NCBI GenBank assembly: GCA_039030555.1
Contig: JBCCDY010000026.1
Span: forward strand, 1-54,666
Length of the DNA stretch: 54,666 bases
Direction: 5' to 3'
DNA from: JBCCDY01 sp039030555
Lineage (GTDB): Bacteria > Bacteroidota > Bacteroidia > Cytophagales > Cyclobacteriaceae
The notes beneath the pieces were generated by a model that saw nothing but the letters and a program-made list of their open reading frames with translations, ran no database searches and was not told where the DNA came from. Both the position numbers and the translations under genes were made by a program. Shown here in pieces: positions 10,401 through 18,037 of this stretch. Each line of letters starts with the position of its first letter. Position 1 is the stretch's first letter.

Positions 10401-10666
10401 GATTCATTAAATTTTCCAATACGCTGATTTAATATTCCAAGACTATTTAAACCGTATGCCCTTAGTGAATCATTCCTTTCTTCTTCGGCATTGTTAATAA
10501 AAGCTTTTGCCAAGTGTATGGCATTCATATATTTTTCTCGCTCGATTAGATCATCAATTAAACTATCAAGCTCTTTATAGCTAAGTTTCATGTACTCTTT
10601 TGATTCCTGACAATAGCTTGACAAAGCAAAAAATGTAAAAAAATAAAGGACTGTAAGTGATTTCAT
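7499..10666 (-). CDS. TPR-CHAT protease, membrane-anchored (copy 2)
   Basis: A 1055-residue paralogue of the upstream CHAT gene. It has a signal peptide (about 1-20), nine 42-residue TPRs, a helical linker, a CHAT domain with His881 (HFATHG) and Cys928 (LSACQTG) and a C-terminal transmembrane helix (SLIIWVIGITLLFLACVSGF). The length difference from copy 1 (42 residues) equals exactly one TPR. The TPR arrays are the most diverged part. The peptidase half contains blocks almost identical in DNA to copy 1 (195 bp with four mismatches at 8162-8356). Two proteases with differing TPR scaffolds suggest different partners or substrates, which is inference. Confidence 0.92.
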   Translation of the reverse strand: MKSLTVLYFFTFFALSSYCQESKEYMKLSYKELDSLIDDLIEREKYMNAIHLAKAFINNAEEERNDSLRAYGLNSLGILNQRIGKFNESLTLFLKAKSIRERVFGKEHPEYAQSLNNLAELYVKSGNYNQALELHLKAGNIRKKVLGKEHILYANSLNNLGYLHEKMGNYSQALAVHLKAKDIIEKALGKEHPKYASSISNLALLYEKMGNYSEALQLYLRAKDILGKKLGKEHLKYASSLNNLAGLHEIMGNYDQALPLYLQVKDISEKVLGKEHLNYAITLNNLAFLHERMTNNNKALSLYIQAKDIMKRTLGKEHPFYATSLNNLAGLYTTMGNYSKALMLYLQAKDIREGVLGKEHPSYSTSLNNLAFLHEKMGNYNQALPLYLEASEIDQKVLGKEHPHYIVSLNNLSILYQLMGNYNQAWKVLSKAMNNTTRTQLYIDFDTVWSDRLQAASYPSNAHLKNVIKSLDIAYNLLEKDNNVTDSQTKQSIVADLANKLLIKARNRVSSEQDKLRILSLSHEWLQRSLRILNPEIHNNKAFNLSDQNKSVLLLEATKSELAYQLGDLPDSLVLKDRNLLKKRSILQARLIEKGSELEKDSLRNELNSINHEIIEFVRTIEREYPKYHKIKYQQIDAKVEDVQASLDGNTALLEYVVGDSVLHIFYVDKEQVQWSKSFVTDSVLKDRIQSFHLLLSDHPLNKSNKALKQSYQDYKEHAHWFYQKLVTPVLEDKSEIDNLIIITDGELGHLPFETFLIEKSSDELIDYNSLHYLLNDYNISYNYSATLWKENIEAPLPQNNGQILAMAANYDFTLDSSMISVRLPTDQWKRGDISPLPSARKEVEILKGKYEGFFAFDSLASEKTVKKMAPGFSVLHFATHGILDKERPVLSSLTFTEDNDSTESNFWEAYEISKAQLNADLVVLSACQTGYGKFEKGNGIASLARAFMYAGVPALIVSLWQVNDRATSELMEYFYDNLDDGFKKDEALRKAKLHYIKYADGISAHPSYWAPFVAMGKTDTIDLERKGSLIIWVIGITLLFLACVSGFLLKRRIL

Positions 10667-10717
10667 AGAGATGATCTTTCGCCCTCTTGAAAGGTATAAC
10701 TAGTAACTAATTTTGTG

Positions 10718-10725
10718 TAAAGATA
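10718..10725 (-). promoter_or_regulatory. Altered -7 box for CHAT copy 2
   Basis: At the position homologous to the TATCTTTG box of copy 1, the minus strand reads TATCTTTA. The final G of TAnnTTTG is lost although the flanks are nearly identical. Reduced expression of copy 2 is a testable inference. Confidence 0.4.
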
Positions 10726-10776
10726 TAAAAGGAACAGATCAATAGAGGAGAAACCAAATATGAAAATGGTTTAGAT

Positions 10777-10962
10777 ATGCTTTCCATAAACCAGGTGATG
10801 AGGTACAGCCCGGAGACTATTTCCCAGGAAGACACCATAAAAGACGCTTCCAAAATTTTGGCTGACCGTGAGTTTCATGCTCTTCCTGTTGTAGACCATG
10901 GGAAAGTAGTTGGAATCATTACCACTACGGATATCATCAATTATTTTTTACAGCAGTTTTAA
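10777..10962 (+). pseudogene. Truncated CBS gene, C-terminal half (fragment 2)
   Basis: A 61-residue frame identical at 56 of 61 positions to the second CBS motif of the full gene, with the TTTDI motif intact. Compared codon by codon with the full copy, about 27 changes are synonymous and only 5 alter a residue, so this stretch diverged under purifying selection. That occurred either before truncation or because the short product is still used. The upstream junction with the CHAT leader is the same as in fragment 1. Confidence 0.7.
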
Positions 10963-11037
10963 AAATTGGAGTAAATCAGAAAGATACTTAAACTAGCTCA
11001 AATCAACTTTTTATTAATGGTTTTGATTTGATATACA

Positions 11038-11865
11038 TTAATCCTGCTCTTGGTATGTCAATCTAACTGTCTCGCTTACTATTTTATTAAGGCGGTTAGT
11101 TTCAATTTCGATATAATGTATGATTTTCTTCTTATCATCTTCAGTAAGACTATCTGACTTGTTCATAAACATATAAGTTAGTCCGCTCAAACTGGCAATT
11201 GGACTTCTCACCAGGTGGGATTGCTCCCACGCGATTTTGTTCAGTTTTTTTTCCTGATTTTTAAGAATACTTTTTTGTGATTTTACGAGAGCAATCTGCT
11301 GTTCGGTAACCGGCTTGTAGATAAATCGAATTTCCAGAAGCAGTATTATAATAGATATTATGGCCAGTACTATCTCTCCAATAATTATGATATTCAGTTT
11401 AAATTGTGAACGGTTTTCCATGAGACTGACAACAAGCTCCATTTTATCAAGAAATACATTCTGATTGTTATAAATGCTGGAAATCTCCGAGTCTGATAAG
11501 GTCGAATCATCAAGGAAAGGCTTTACAAACTTAACATGCTCTGATAAACTTATTAAGACATCCTTTATTTCTTTAGACGTTATTGCTGTTATATCCATCG
11601 ACTCATTTGAGTTTATGAATGCATAGTGTGCAGAGTACCACTGATCATACAGATTATTTATTAAATCTGTATCCACTTTAGAGTAATGCATTTTGTGAAA
11701 TTCAAGACTGATGCGTTGAGAAAGCATGCGCTGTCGGCCAGCAACATTAATTGCATGGGAGTCTTGGCGTTTTTGATAAAGCCAGAACTGAATGAGCACT
11801 TGGTTAAAAATTATTATTAACACAGTGATAACAGCTCCTTTAATGAAATGCTTATTTATGGACAT
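11038..11865 (-). CDS. Membrane sensor with PilJ-type input and orphan dimerisation (HisKA-like) helix, no ATPase domain
   Basis: A 275-residue protein with transmembrane helix 1 at about 10-30, a periplasmic helical domain beginning INVAGRQRMLSQRISLEF (about 39-56; the signature of type IV pili/PilJ-like and NarX-like sensors), helix 2 at about 154-183, then a coiled coil. A HisKA-like segment AWEQSHLVRSPIASLSGL carries the phospho-acceptor-type His. The protein ends about 60 residues after the H-box. The HATPase_c domain expected in a histidine kinase is absent, and no kinase lies nearby. It may dimerise with or be phosphorylated by another kinase, or be a truncated gene. The stop is clean and no ATPase remnant is seen downstream. 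Confidence 0.75.
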   Translation of the reverse strand: MSINKHFIKGAVITVLIIIFNQVLIQFWLYQKRQDSHAINVAGRQRMLSQRISLEFHKMHYSKVDTDLINNLYDQWYSAHYAFINSNESMDITAITSKEIKDVLISLSEHVKFVKPFLDDSTLSDSEISSIYNNQNVFLDKMELVVSLMENRSQFKLNIIIIGEIVLAIISIIILLLEIRFIYKPVTEQQIALVKSQKSILKNQEKKLNKIAWEQSHLVRSPIASLSGLTYMFMNKSDSLTEDDKKKIIHYIEIETNRLNKIVSETVRLTYQEQD

Positions 11866-12000
11866 AGCCTACCAAACAGTAATTCCACTATTATGTTATT
11901 TATTCTCTATAAAAGACCTCTATGCCCCTTTCGTATTAAATGACAGTAAGAATATAAAGTAAAGATTTTTCAAATTATTACAGATTCCAAATATCCACCA

Positions 12001-12753
12001 TCAACTCGTTAACCATAACTTAATAGCCAGGGCAGTTACGGTAACTACTAAAATTCTTTTGATCCATTTATCTCCTTTTTTCACAGACCATCGGCTGGTT
12101 AGCCAACCTCCCAGTGCATTTCCAATAGCAAGGGTGAGCCCGTACTCCCAATTGATTACGTCTTCATAAATGAAAACAGCTACAGCCGAAAAAGTATAGA
12201 TTAAAGCTACAAATACCTTGGCACTATTGGTTTTCACAAGACTAAAGCCATTAATATTGGTCAAGGCAGCGATCATTAAGAAACCAACACCGGCTTGTAT
12301 AAATCCACCGTAAATCCCTATGAAGAAGAAGACGATTATGCCAATAGTGTTGCTTTTAAAATCGTTTCGTTCTTTGATTACCCCATCAGATTTAATGGGT
12401 TTAAAAATGGTAATTAAGACCACCAATACCATGATGACTGCAATCACACGATTGAATAAAGCATCGTTAAGATCAACGGAAATTTTAGCGCCGATGAGGG
12501 CTCCAACAAAGGCTGAAAGCGCAATGTGCAAACTGTAAGGCCAGGCATGTACCCCTTTGGATCGGAAACCAGCTACAGCAAAGATATTTTGTCCAATAAT
12601 TCCTAACCGATTAGAGGCATTGGCTACCGTAGCGGGCAGCCCCATAAAAATTAAAATGGGTAAGGAGATCAATGAACCTCCACCTGATGTTACATTTAAA
12701 AAACTAGCCAGCATTCCCGTGGCGATCAGGATCAAGATATCTGTTATAGTCAT
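12001..12753 (-). CDS. TauE/SafE family membrane transporter
   Basis: A 250-residue, very hydrophobic protein with about eight helices. It begins ILIATGMLASFLNVTSGGGS, with the N-terminal glycine-rich motif and the repeated half-motif (GIYGGFIQAGVGFLMIAAL) typical of TauE/SafE/UPF0721 exporters. Family members move sulfite, sulfoacetate or related organosulfonates, but the substrate here is not indicated. The family's usual length is about 250 residues. It is monocistronic and followed by a palindromic intergenic element on its upstream side. Confidence 0.88.
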   Translation of the reverse strand: MTITDILILIATGMLASFLNVTSGGGSLISLPILIFMGLPATVANASNRLGIIGQNIFAVAGFRSKGVHAWPYSLHIALSAFVGALIGAKISVDLNDALFNRVIAVIMVLVVLITIFKPIKSDGVIKERNDFKSNTIGIIVFFFIGIYGGFIQAGVGFLMIAALTNINGFSLVKTNSAKVFVALIYTFSAVAVFIYEDVINWEYGLTLAIGNALGGWLTSRWSVKKGDKWIKRILVVTVTALAIKLWLTS

Positions 12754-12838
12754 CCAGCCTCTAAACTAGGCATTAGAAGGTAATACTTAGATGATTTTTG
12801 GGTTAAATCTCATATGGTATAAGAAGTCAATCATATAG

Positions 12839-12970
12839 CTCCGTCATTCCGGAGGCAGCGGAGCGGAATTCAGGAATCTTTATTCATCTAAAACAAATCA
12901 TAAATAGCAATCGGTTGAAAGATTCCTGGACAAGCCAGGAATGACATATTCAAACTCAGGAATGACGGAG
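12839..12970. repeat. REP/MITE-like palindromic intergenic element
   Basis: The outer arms CTCCGTCATTCC (12839-12850) and GGAATGACGGAG (12959-12970) are perfectly complementary. Inside are AGGAATCTTT (12872-12881) pairing with 12918-12927, and a smaller hairpin ATTCCTGG/CCAGGAAT (12922-12942). It lies between two genes and shares the CGTCATTCC...GGAATC core with elements near 18000, 30510, 31855 and 42360. Confidence 0.75.
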
Positions 12971-12976
12971 GTTAAG

Positions 12977-14107
12977 CTAAGACGCCACGCGATTGGTACT
13001 ATAATCAGCACCTTCAGCGAAGTTTCGAACCACGCTCTTGTTTTCCACCAACTCCTTTAAGTCTTTCAGAACTTGTTTGAAATTCTTATTGAACTGCATC
13101 TTGATCATGGGCATCAGCAATGAATGCAAAAACGATTTTGCTTTGATGTGGGATTCGACGGTGATATGTGTTCCCTCACCTTCGCCTTTGAGGATATAAT
13201 AATTTGTCACCTCTTCGAAGAACTTGAAATCTTTAAGTCGCTCGCCGTAAACCAGGGTACTTTCAGGAAAGTCTCCTTTTACCGTTTCAAATTCGAGCTG
13301 GTCACCGTTTTTTAATACGCATTTATGCACGGTGCCAGCACGGTTTACCCTATCTCTTTCGTATTCCAACTTCAGAAGGCCCTTATTCCATTTATAACGT
13401 TCATCAAAATTATTTAGAATGTCGAACAACTTTTGCTTCTTCACGGAAATGTGAGTAGAAACCCTCAATGGGTTTTTTGAGTGCTGAGAACCAGATATTT
13501 TTTCAGGGATCTTTACTTCTGATTTGAGGGGCGTTAGTGACAAATAATGATAATTTATTTCTCCTAATTTTTCATACCGGATCGAACCTTCTTTATGAAC
13601 CGCCCAAGGAAACTCGGAATGATCAGAGCTTCCAATTTCCTGGATAAGCTGATCGGTCATGAGTAAGTATTCACGTCCCTCAATATTGTTTTTTAAAAGC
13701 TTATGAATAACGATCAGGTCATTACCATGTGGTTTTTTGAAGTTCTTGACCTTCATAAATTCAAAATCAGACGCATGGGCAACGATTTTCATAGTTAGGT
13801 TTTCTGCGGTGGAACAAGCACCGCAATTACAGATTCTTCTAAGCTTATAAAGTTGTAAGTGATTGTGAAAATCCAGGAACATCTTTTCGGCTTGTGCTAA
13901 AAGCTCTTTTTGACTTGGTAGTTGATGGTACTTGAAAAACAGTACGGCATCCCCTTCGATCTCTGCAACCTCCATTCCTAAAGCATCGCTATCGATCATA
14001 GCCTCCAGAAGCTCAGACGTGATGTGTCTGCTGTGCTCTATTTCGGTGGAATGCACAAAATCAGTGAATCCTGAAATATCAGCTATTAATAGTAAAGATT
14101 TATTCAT
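12977..14107 (-). CDS. DUF2652 cyclase-like domain fused to SRPBCC domain
   Basis: A 376-residue cytoplasmic protein. Residues about 1-190 resemble DUF2652, a divergent class III nucleotide-cyclase homology domain. LLIADISGFTDFVHST holds the first metal-type Asp, and VAEIEGDAVLFF holds the second. A cysteine cluster (ICNCGACS) sits near residue 113. Residues about 215-355 look like a SRPBCC/polyketide-cyclase-type hydrophobic pocket domain (STHISVKKQKLFDILNNFDE). Whether the cyclase fold is catalytic is unknown; typical base-specificity residues could not be assigned. It is divergent from the next gene, with a 145-nt shared promoter region. Confidence 0.8.
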   Translation of the reverse strand: MNKSLLLIADISGFTDFVHSTEIEHSRHITSELLEAMIDSDALGMEVAEIEGDAVLFFKYHQLPSQKELLAQAEKMFLDFHNHLQLYKLRRICNCGACSTAENLTMKIVAHASDFEFMKVKNFKKPHGNDLIVIHKLLKNNIEGREYLLMTDQLIQEIGSSDHSEFPWAVHKEGSIRYEKLGEINYHYLSLTPLKSEVKIPEKISGSQHSKNPLRVSTHISVKKQKLFDILNNFDERYKWNKGLLKLEYERDRVNRAGTVHKCVLKNGDQLEFETVKGDFPESTLVYGERLKDFKFFEEVTNYYILKGEGEGTHITVESHIKAKSFLHSLLMPMIKMQFNKNFKQVLKDLKELVENKSVVRNFAEGADYSTNRVAS

Positions 14108-14252
14108 TAGGTCAGGTTTTAAAGGTTATACGGGTATAACCCACATAAAAGTTCTTGTTCACCCTCTAAATCAGGCCTCTAATCCTATATTTGTCGGGCT
14201 CATATCAAAAAGGGCTGTAACAAATGATTTGTTGGGTTGTCTTTTACCTTTT

Positions 14253-15494
14253 ATGAAAACACTTTTCGTCTTTACCCTTTTAAGCTTAATTCTTTTGAAT
14301 AGAAATGGGCTTTCTGCTCAGTCTGAATTCCAAAAGGTCAGTGGAACCGTAATAGACGAAATTTCTGGTGATCCCTTGCCTTTTGCTGCCATCGGGGTAA
14401 AAGGCAGTTCAAGAGGAACTTCTTCAAATCAGAATGGAAAGTTCATCATCAATATTCGAAAAGAAGATGAAGTATTGATCGTTTCCTTCTTGGGATACGA
14501 ATCAAAAGAAGTCGTTCTAAATGGCCGAACAAGTTTAACGATTGAACTCGAACCCTATTCTGTAGAGCTGGATGAAATAGTGATCACACCTAAAGATCCT
14601 ACGGAATATATTAGGGTTGCGGTCAGAAAGTTTGGGGTAAATTATGCTGATCAAACTTATAACGGTCAATCTTTTTATCGTAACATCATACAAGAGAATG
14701 ACCACTTTCTGGACTTCACAGAAGGTATTTTTAAGACTTATTTCACGGGAAGATCAGATACTTCAGAGAACCAATATCAACTAGAACTTTTCAGACAAGT
14801 AGAAGAGCTATCCGAACTGGAGTTTATGAGCAAGAATATTAAAGTCAGTAAAAAGAATTCAGAACCTGAAAGTGATACTACTTCTGCCCAAAACGAGATT
14901 ATCTCTGGTTTTAATGGGCCTGAGAACATTATTGATATGGATTTGACCGTTGAGTTGGAGGAGTATTTAGACTCAACCAGGTTTAAAAAGTTTAGGTATG
15001 AACTTCTTGATCCGAGTTACTTTGAAGGTCGTGCGGTATTAGCTATTTCTTTTGAATCCAAAGGTAAAGTTGATAATGTTAAAGAGAATGGGATTATCTA
15101 TATTGATCTTTCCAGTGATGCTATTGTAGCTGTAGAAACCGAAGGGAAAGCTATTATTCCTTTCTATGTTGAGCCTATCCTTTTTGCTTTTGGCTTCGGG
15201 ATCACGAATCCTGTTTTTACAACCAAACGTCAATATCAATACGTGGAAGGTAAGTGGTACCCAAAGCATTTCGAGCGCTATGTTGACCTTACCTTAACGA
15301 AAAAAAGAATGTTCAAAAAGAACAGTAAGTCCAGGTTTCAGATCAGTCAAGCCTTAGTCTTCACCAATATACTTTTCCAGGAGGCTAGAGAAATAGAAGT
15401 ATCTAAGCGCTTCGATGCTGATGAAGACTTTTCGAAGCAAGTTTTTAACGACAATAATATCAAATGGGATGATGTAGATGTGGTAGCCCGTTAA
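14253..15494 (+). CDS. Carboxypeptidase-like regulatory domain protein (secreted/outer membrane)
   Basis: A 413-residue protein from ATG 14253. The frame is open about 107 codons upstream, but that part is the antisense of the neighbour gene, and a Sec signal peptide (MKTLFVFTLLSLILLNRNG, cleavage after LSA) starts here. The mature N-terminus is a CarboxypepD_reg-like (DUF4480-type) plug domain at about 29-110 (GTVIDEISGDPLPFAAIGVK). The rest, about 120-413, is a predicted beta-rich DUF5686-like module without a TonB-dependent barrel. Such proteins are common envelope components in Bacteroidota. The 3' end overlaps the convergent hypothetical gene by 4 nt. Confidence 0.8.
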   Translation: MKTLFVFTLLSLILLNRNGLSAQSEFQKVSGTVIDEISGDPLPFAAIGVKGSSRGTSSNQNGKFIINIRKEDEVLIVSFLGYESKEVVLNGRTSLTIELEPYSVELDEIVITPKDPTEYIRVAVRKFGVNYADQTYNGQSFYRNIIQENDHFLDFTEGIFKTYFTGRSDTSENQYQLELFRQVEELSELEFMSKNIKVSKKNSEPESDTTSAQNEIISGFNGPENIIDMDLTVELEEYLDSTRFKKFRYELLDPSYFEGRAVLAISFESKGKVDNVKENGIIYIDLSSDAIVAVETEGKAIIPFYVEPILFAFGFGITNPVFTTKRQYQYVEGKWYPKHFERYVDLTLTKKRMFKKNSKSRFQISQALVFTNILFQEAREIEVSKRFDADEDFSKQVFNDNNIKWDDVDVVAR

Positions 15495-15862
15495 TCAGTT
15501 TTATAATATGTGTTAAGAAAGTGAGTGTCCGCATAAACCCTTCCTCCGGAGAAATTCAATCCTAGATCATAAGTACCTCTTCCCAATGTGATCTCTTTCC
15601 CGTTGACATCATACATTTTGAACACCTTTTTGCTTTGTTTTCGGAGCTTGTCAATATCGAAAACAATGTAAAAGGCCTTCTCAGGATGGTCTTCCGGGAG
15701 TATTTTGTAATCTGCTTTGTAAATCGCATAGTGGTTTACTTCTTTAAAAGTGACTCTAAGGTCGGGACTATCACGAACCACATGCACATCACCATCAAAA
15801 TCCAAGGCCGGAAGGTCTTTAAACTCGCCAAAGGTATCAACAGATATTAAATGACTACTCAT
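15491..15862 (-). CDS. Hypothetical protein, small beta-rich
   Basis: A 123-residue protein counted from ATG 15862 (an ATG eight codons further upstream is also possible). I do not recognise the family. It has no signal peptide and no membrane helix. It is acidic with many aromatic residues and a beta-rich pattern (DLRVTFKEVNHYAIYKADYK). The codon use matches its neighbours. It is convergent with the preceding gene (4-nt overlap of stop codons) and divergent from the OmpA-family gene 70 nt away. Confidence 0.6.
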   Translation of the reverse strand: MSSHLISVDTFGEFKDLPALDFDGDVHVVRDSPDLRVTFKEVNHYAIYKADYKILPEDHPEKAFYIVFDIDKLRKQSKKVFKMYDVNGKEITLGRGTYDLGLNFSGGRVYADTHFLNTYYKTD

Positions 15863-15932
15863 ATCATTTATTGGATTAAGTGACAACTTATAGAGACTAT
15901 TTATATTTTTGAAGAGAACTTAACAGAATCGT

Positions 15933-17969
15933 ATGCGCTATTCCATAATTTTAGTTGTTTTTTTCCAGTTAATATCTGGTTTAGCCTATGCCCAATTAGG
16001 TGATATACCTTCAGAATTGATCAAACTTGGCGATAGCATCAATTCCAGGAAACATGAAACCGCTCCTCTCGTAACTCCTGACGGAAATACGCTTTTCTTT
16101 TCCCGCACTAATCAGGTTACCAAAGAGCAATTGATCTGGTATTCCGAAAGGGATATTGATGGGTTTTGGAAGAAAGCTAAACTATTGGAAAATCCATTGA
16201 ATCAAAGGGCACAAAACCAGGTACTCACAATCCTCGATGATGGGAATACACTTTTTCTTCAGGGAGGTCCCGGAAAAAAAGATCCCGGTTTTTCAATGAC
16301 TAGAAGATCAGGAAACGGATGGTCTAGTCCTAAAGAAGTGAATGTGAAAGGGTTTAGCAATATGAATAAAGGGCTGTTTTCAGGTGCTACGATGTCACAA
16401 GACCAGCAGCACATTATTCTTTATTTTAATGAAAGGGAGAAAAAGCAATATAGCGACTTATACCTGAGTACAAGACAACCCAATGGAAGCTACTCTAAGC
16501 CTGTAATAATCGAAAGTTTAAGTACAGCGAGAGACGAATTTGGTCCTTACCTATATGATAACGATCAGATTCTGTTTTTTGGAAGTAACCGTCCCGGAAG
16601 TACCGGAAGTACTGATATTTTTAAGGTCAAAAGATTAGATGATACGTGGTTGAGCTGGTCAGAACCTGAGAATATTGGAGAACCGATCAATACCGGAGGT
16701 TTTGACGCTTACTTTTCATTGGACTCCGATGGTACCCATGCCTACACCACCAGGACCTATAAAAGTCCAGATGGGAGTAATCTTGATATTTATGGTTTGG
16801 TACCTAAACCAAAAATTGAAATAAAAGGAACTGTTCTCGATGCGGAAACGAAAAAGCCAGTGTCTTTAAGTTTTACGGCTACACTGTCTGATGGTGATGC
16901 CCACGAAGTAAGCTCAGATCCTGCAGGCAAATATTCCTTTACAGTCTACGATAAAGGGGAGTATACTTTCTATGGATTCAAGGAAGGTTATAATGATCTG
17001 GAAGACACTTTAGACTTGAGCTTTGCCCGCCAAGACACCATCATTGAGAAAGACTTACTTATTCAACCTAGAAAAGCGGAGATCCTCATTTATGGTTATG
17101 TAACTGATGCTACCAGTGGCTTACCCATTGAATCCGAAATTAAGATTACAAGTGATGGCAAAACGATCACAGCAAACTCTTCCTTTGAAGATGGTTACTA
17201 TAAAACAGTACTTTTTGGAACTGGAACTTACCAGGTTTCTGTGCAAAAAGAATTTTATGAGCCGTTTAGTACTGAAGTCACAATCGATTTACCAGACGAT
17301 ACTTTTTACAAAGAAGTAAGTCAGGATATTACCCTTACTAAAGCCTTGCAGCCTTACGTAATTACCGGAAAGGTATATGACCAAAAGACTTCAGAACCGA
17401 TTGAAGTAACGCTCGATTTTGACCTCGATAATGAAACCTTAACTACTGCCAAGACCGATTTAGAATATGATGGTTTTTATGAAGCTAAAGTATTCAAGCC
17501 AGGAGTATTCCACATTAGGGCTACTAAAGAAGGATATCTCAATTTGGACGATAGCATTAATATTTTCGATAATCAGGATTTCCTAAGCTACGATAAAGAT
17601 CTTTTTATGGTTCCAATTGAAGTAGGGGCAACCGTAGTGATCAATAACATCTATTTTGATTTTGATAAGTCCACCCTTAAAAAAGAATCATTTCCCGAAT
17701 TGGACAGATTGGTAGAGCTTCTTAGTTTCAATTCAACCATTAGAATTGAGATTGCCGGACATACTGATGATAAAGGTTCCGATGACTACAACCTGGAACT
17801 TAGTCAGGGCAGGGCAGACGCCGTTAGGCAATATTTATCTGAAAATGGGATCGATGCGAGTAGAATTGAGTCAAAAGGCTATGGTGAGACTAGCCCTGTA
17901 GCAACGAACTTTACCGATGAAGGAAGGGCTCAGAATAGGAGAGTAGAGTTCACCATTTTGAGTTTGTAA
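15933..17969 (+). CDS. OmpA-family protein with PD40 propeller and CarboxypepD-regulatory repeats
   Basis: A 678-residue secreted protein with a signal peptide at about 1-20 (cleaved after AYA). Residues about 30-290 form a PD40/WD40-like propeller (APLVTPDGNTLFFSRTN, DEFGPYLYDNDQILFFGSNR). Three CarboxypepD-regulatory/Ig-like modules cover about 293-560 (IKGTVLDAETKKPVSLSFTA and two further copies). The C-terminal OmpA domain is at about 570-678 (IYFDFDKSTLKKESFPELDR, GHTDDKGSDDYN) with the peptidoglycan-binding Asp and Arg residues. The arrangement resembles PorE of the type IX secretion system but lacks PorE's N-terminal TPR. An anchoring role between outer membrane and peptidoglycan is inferred. 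Confidence 0.88.
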   Translation: MRYSIILVVFFQLISGLAYAQLGDIPSELIKLGDSINSRKHETAPLVTPDGNTLFFSRTNQVTKEQLIWYSERDIDGFWKKAKLLENPLNQRAQNQVLTILDDGNTLFLQGGPGKKDPGFSMTRRSGNGWSSPKEVNVKGFSNMNKGLFSGATMSQDQQHIILYFNEREKKQYSDLYLSTRQPNGSYSKPVIIESLSTARDEFGPYLYDNDQILFFGSNRPGSTGSTDIFKVKRLDDTWLSWSEPENIGEPINTGGFDAYFSLDSDGTHAYTTRTYKSPDGSNLDIYGLVPKPKIEIKGTVLDAETKKPVSLSFTATLSDGDAHEVSSDPAGKYSFTVYDKGEYTFYGFKEGYNDLEDTLDLSFARQDTIIEKDLLIQPRKAEILIYGYVTDATSGLPIESEIKITSDGKTITANSSFEDGYYKTVLFGTGTYQVSVQKEFYEPFSTEVTIDLPDDTFYKEVSQDITLTKALQPYVITGKVYDQKTSEPIEVTLDFDLDNETLTTAKTDLEYDGFYEAKVFKPGVFHIRATKEGYLNLDDSINIFDNQDFLSYDKDLFMVPIEVGATVVINNIYFDFDKSTLKKESFPELDRLVELLSFNSTIRIEIAGHTDDKGSDDYNLELSQGRADAVRQYLSENGIDASRIESKGYGETSPVATNFTDEGRAQNRRVEFTILSL

Positions 17970-17990
17970 CAGACTGATATTAGCTCATAT

Positions 17991-18030
17991 CGTCATTCCT
18001 TTGCTCCGAAGTCTCGGAGAAAGGAATCCC
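17991..18030. repeat. REP-like palindrome between convergent genes
   Basis: CGTCATTCC is followed by a hairpin: ATTCCTTTGCTCCGA (17995-18009) pairs with TCGGAGAAAGGAAT (18014-18027) with one bulged G. It is the same family as the element at 12839-12970. It sits between the stops of the OmpA and FtsX-like genes and could double as a bidirectional terminator. Confidence 0.7.
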
Positions 18031-18037
18031 TAAAATG

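Larger units (their letters stand above)
7499..10962. repeat. Tandem module unit 2: CHAT gene plus CBS tail
   Basis: This is the second unit of the duplicated CHAT/CBS-tail module. Leader, promoter region and CBS junction align with unit 1 base for base with few changes. The spacer between CBS tail and the next CHAT stop does not align. Confidence 0.8.

Noticed and set aside
4028..10666. CRISPR or DNA tandem repeats within the CHAT genes
   Set aside because: The periodic 126-nt pattern is the coding sequence of the 42-residue TPRs.
13932..14252. Extended N-terminus of the carboxypeptidase-regulatory gene
   Set aside because: It is antisense to the DUF2652 gene, whereas a clean signal peptide starts at 14253.
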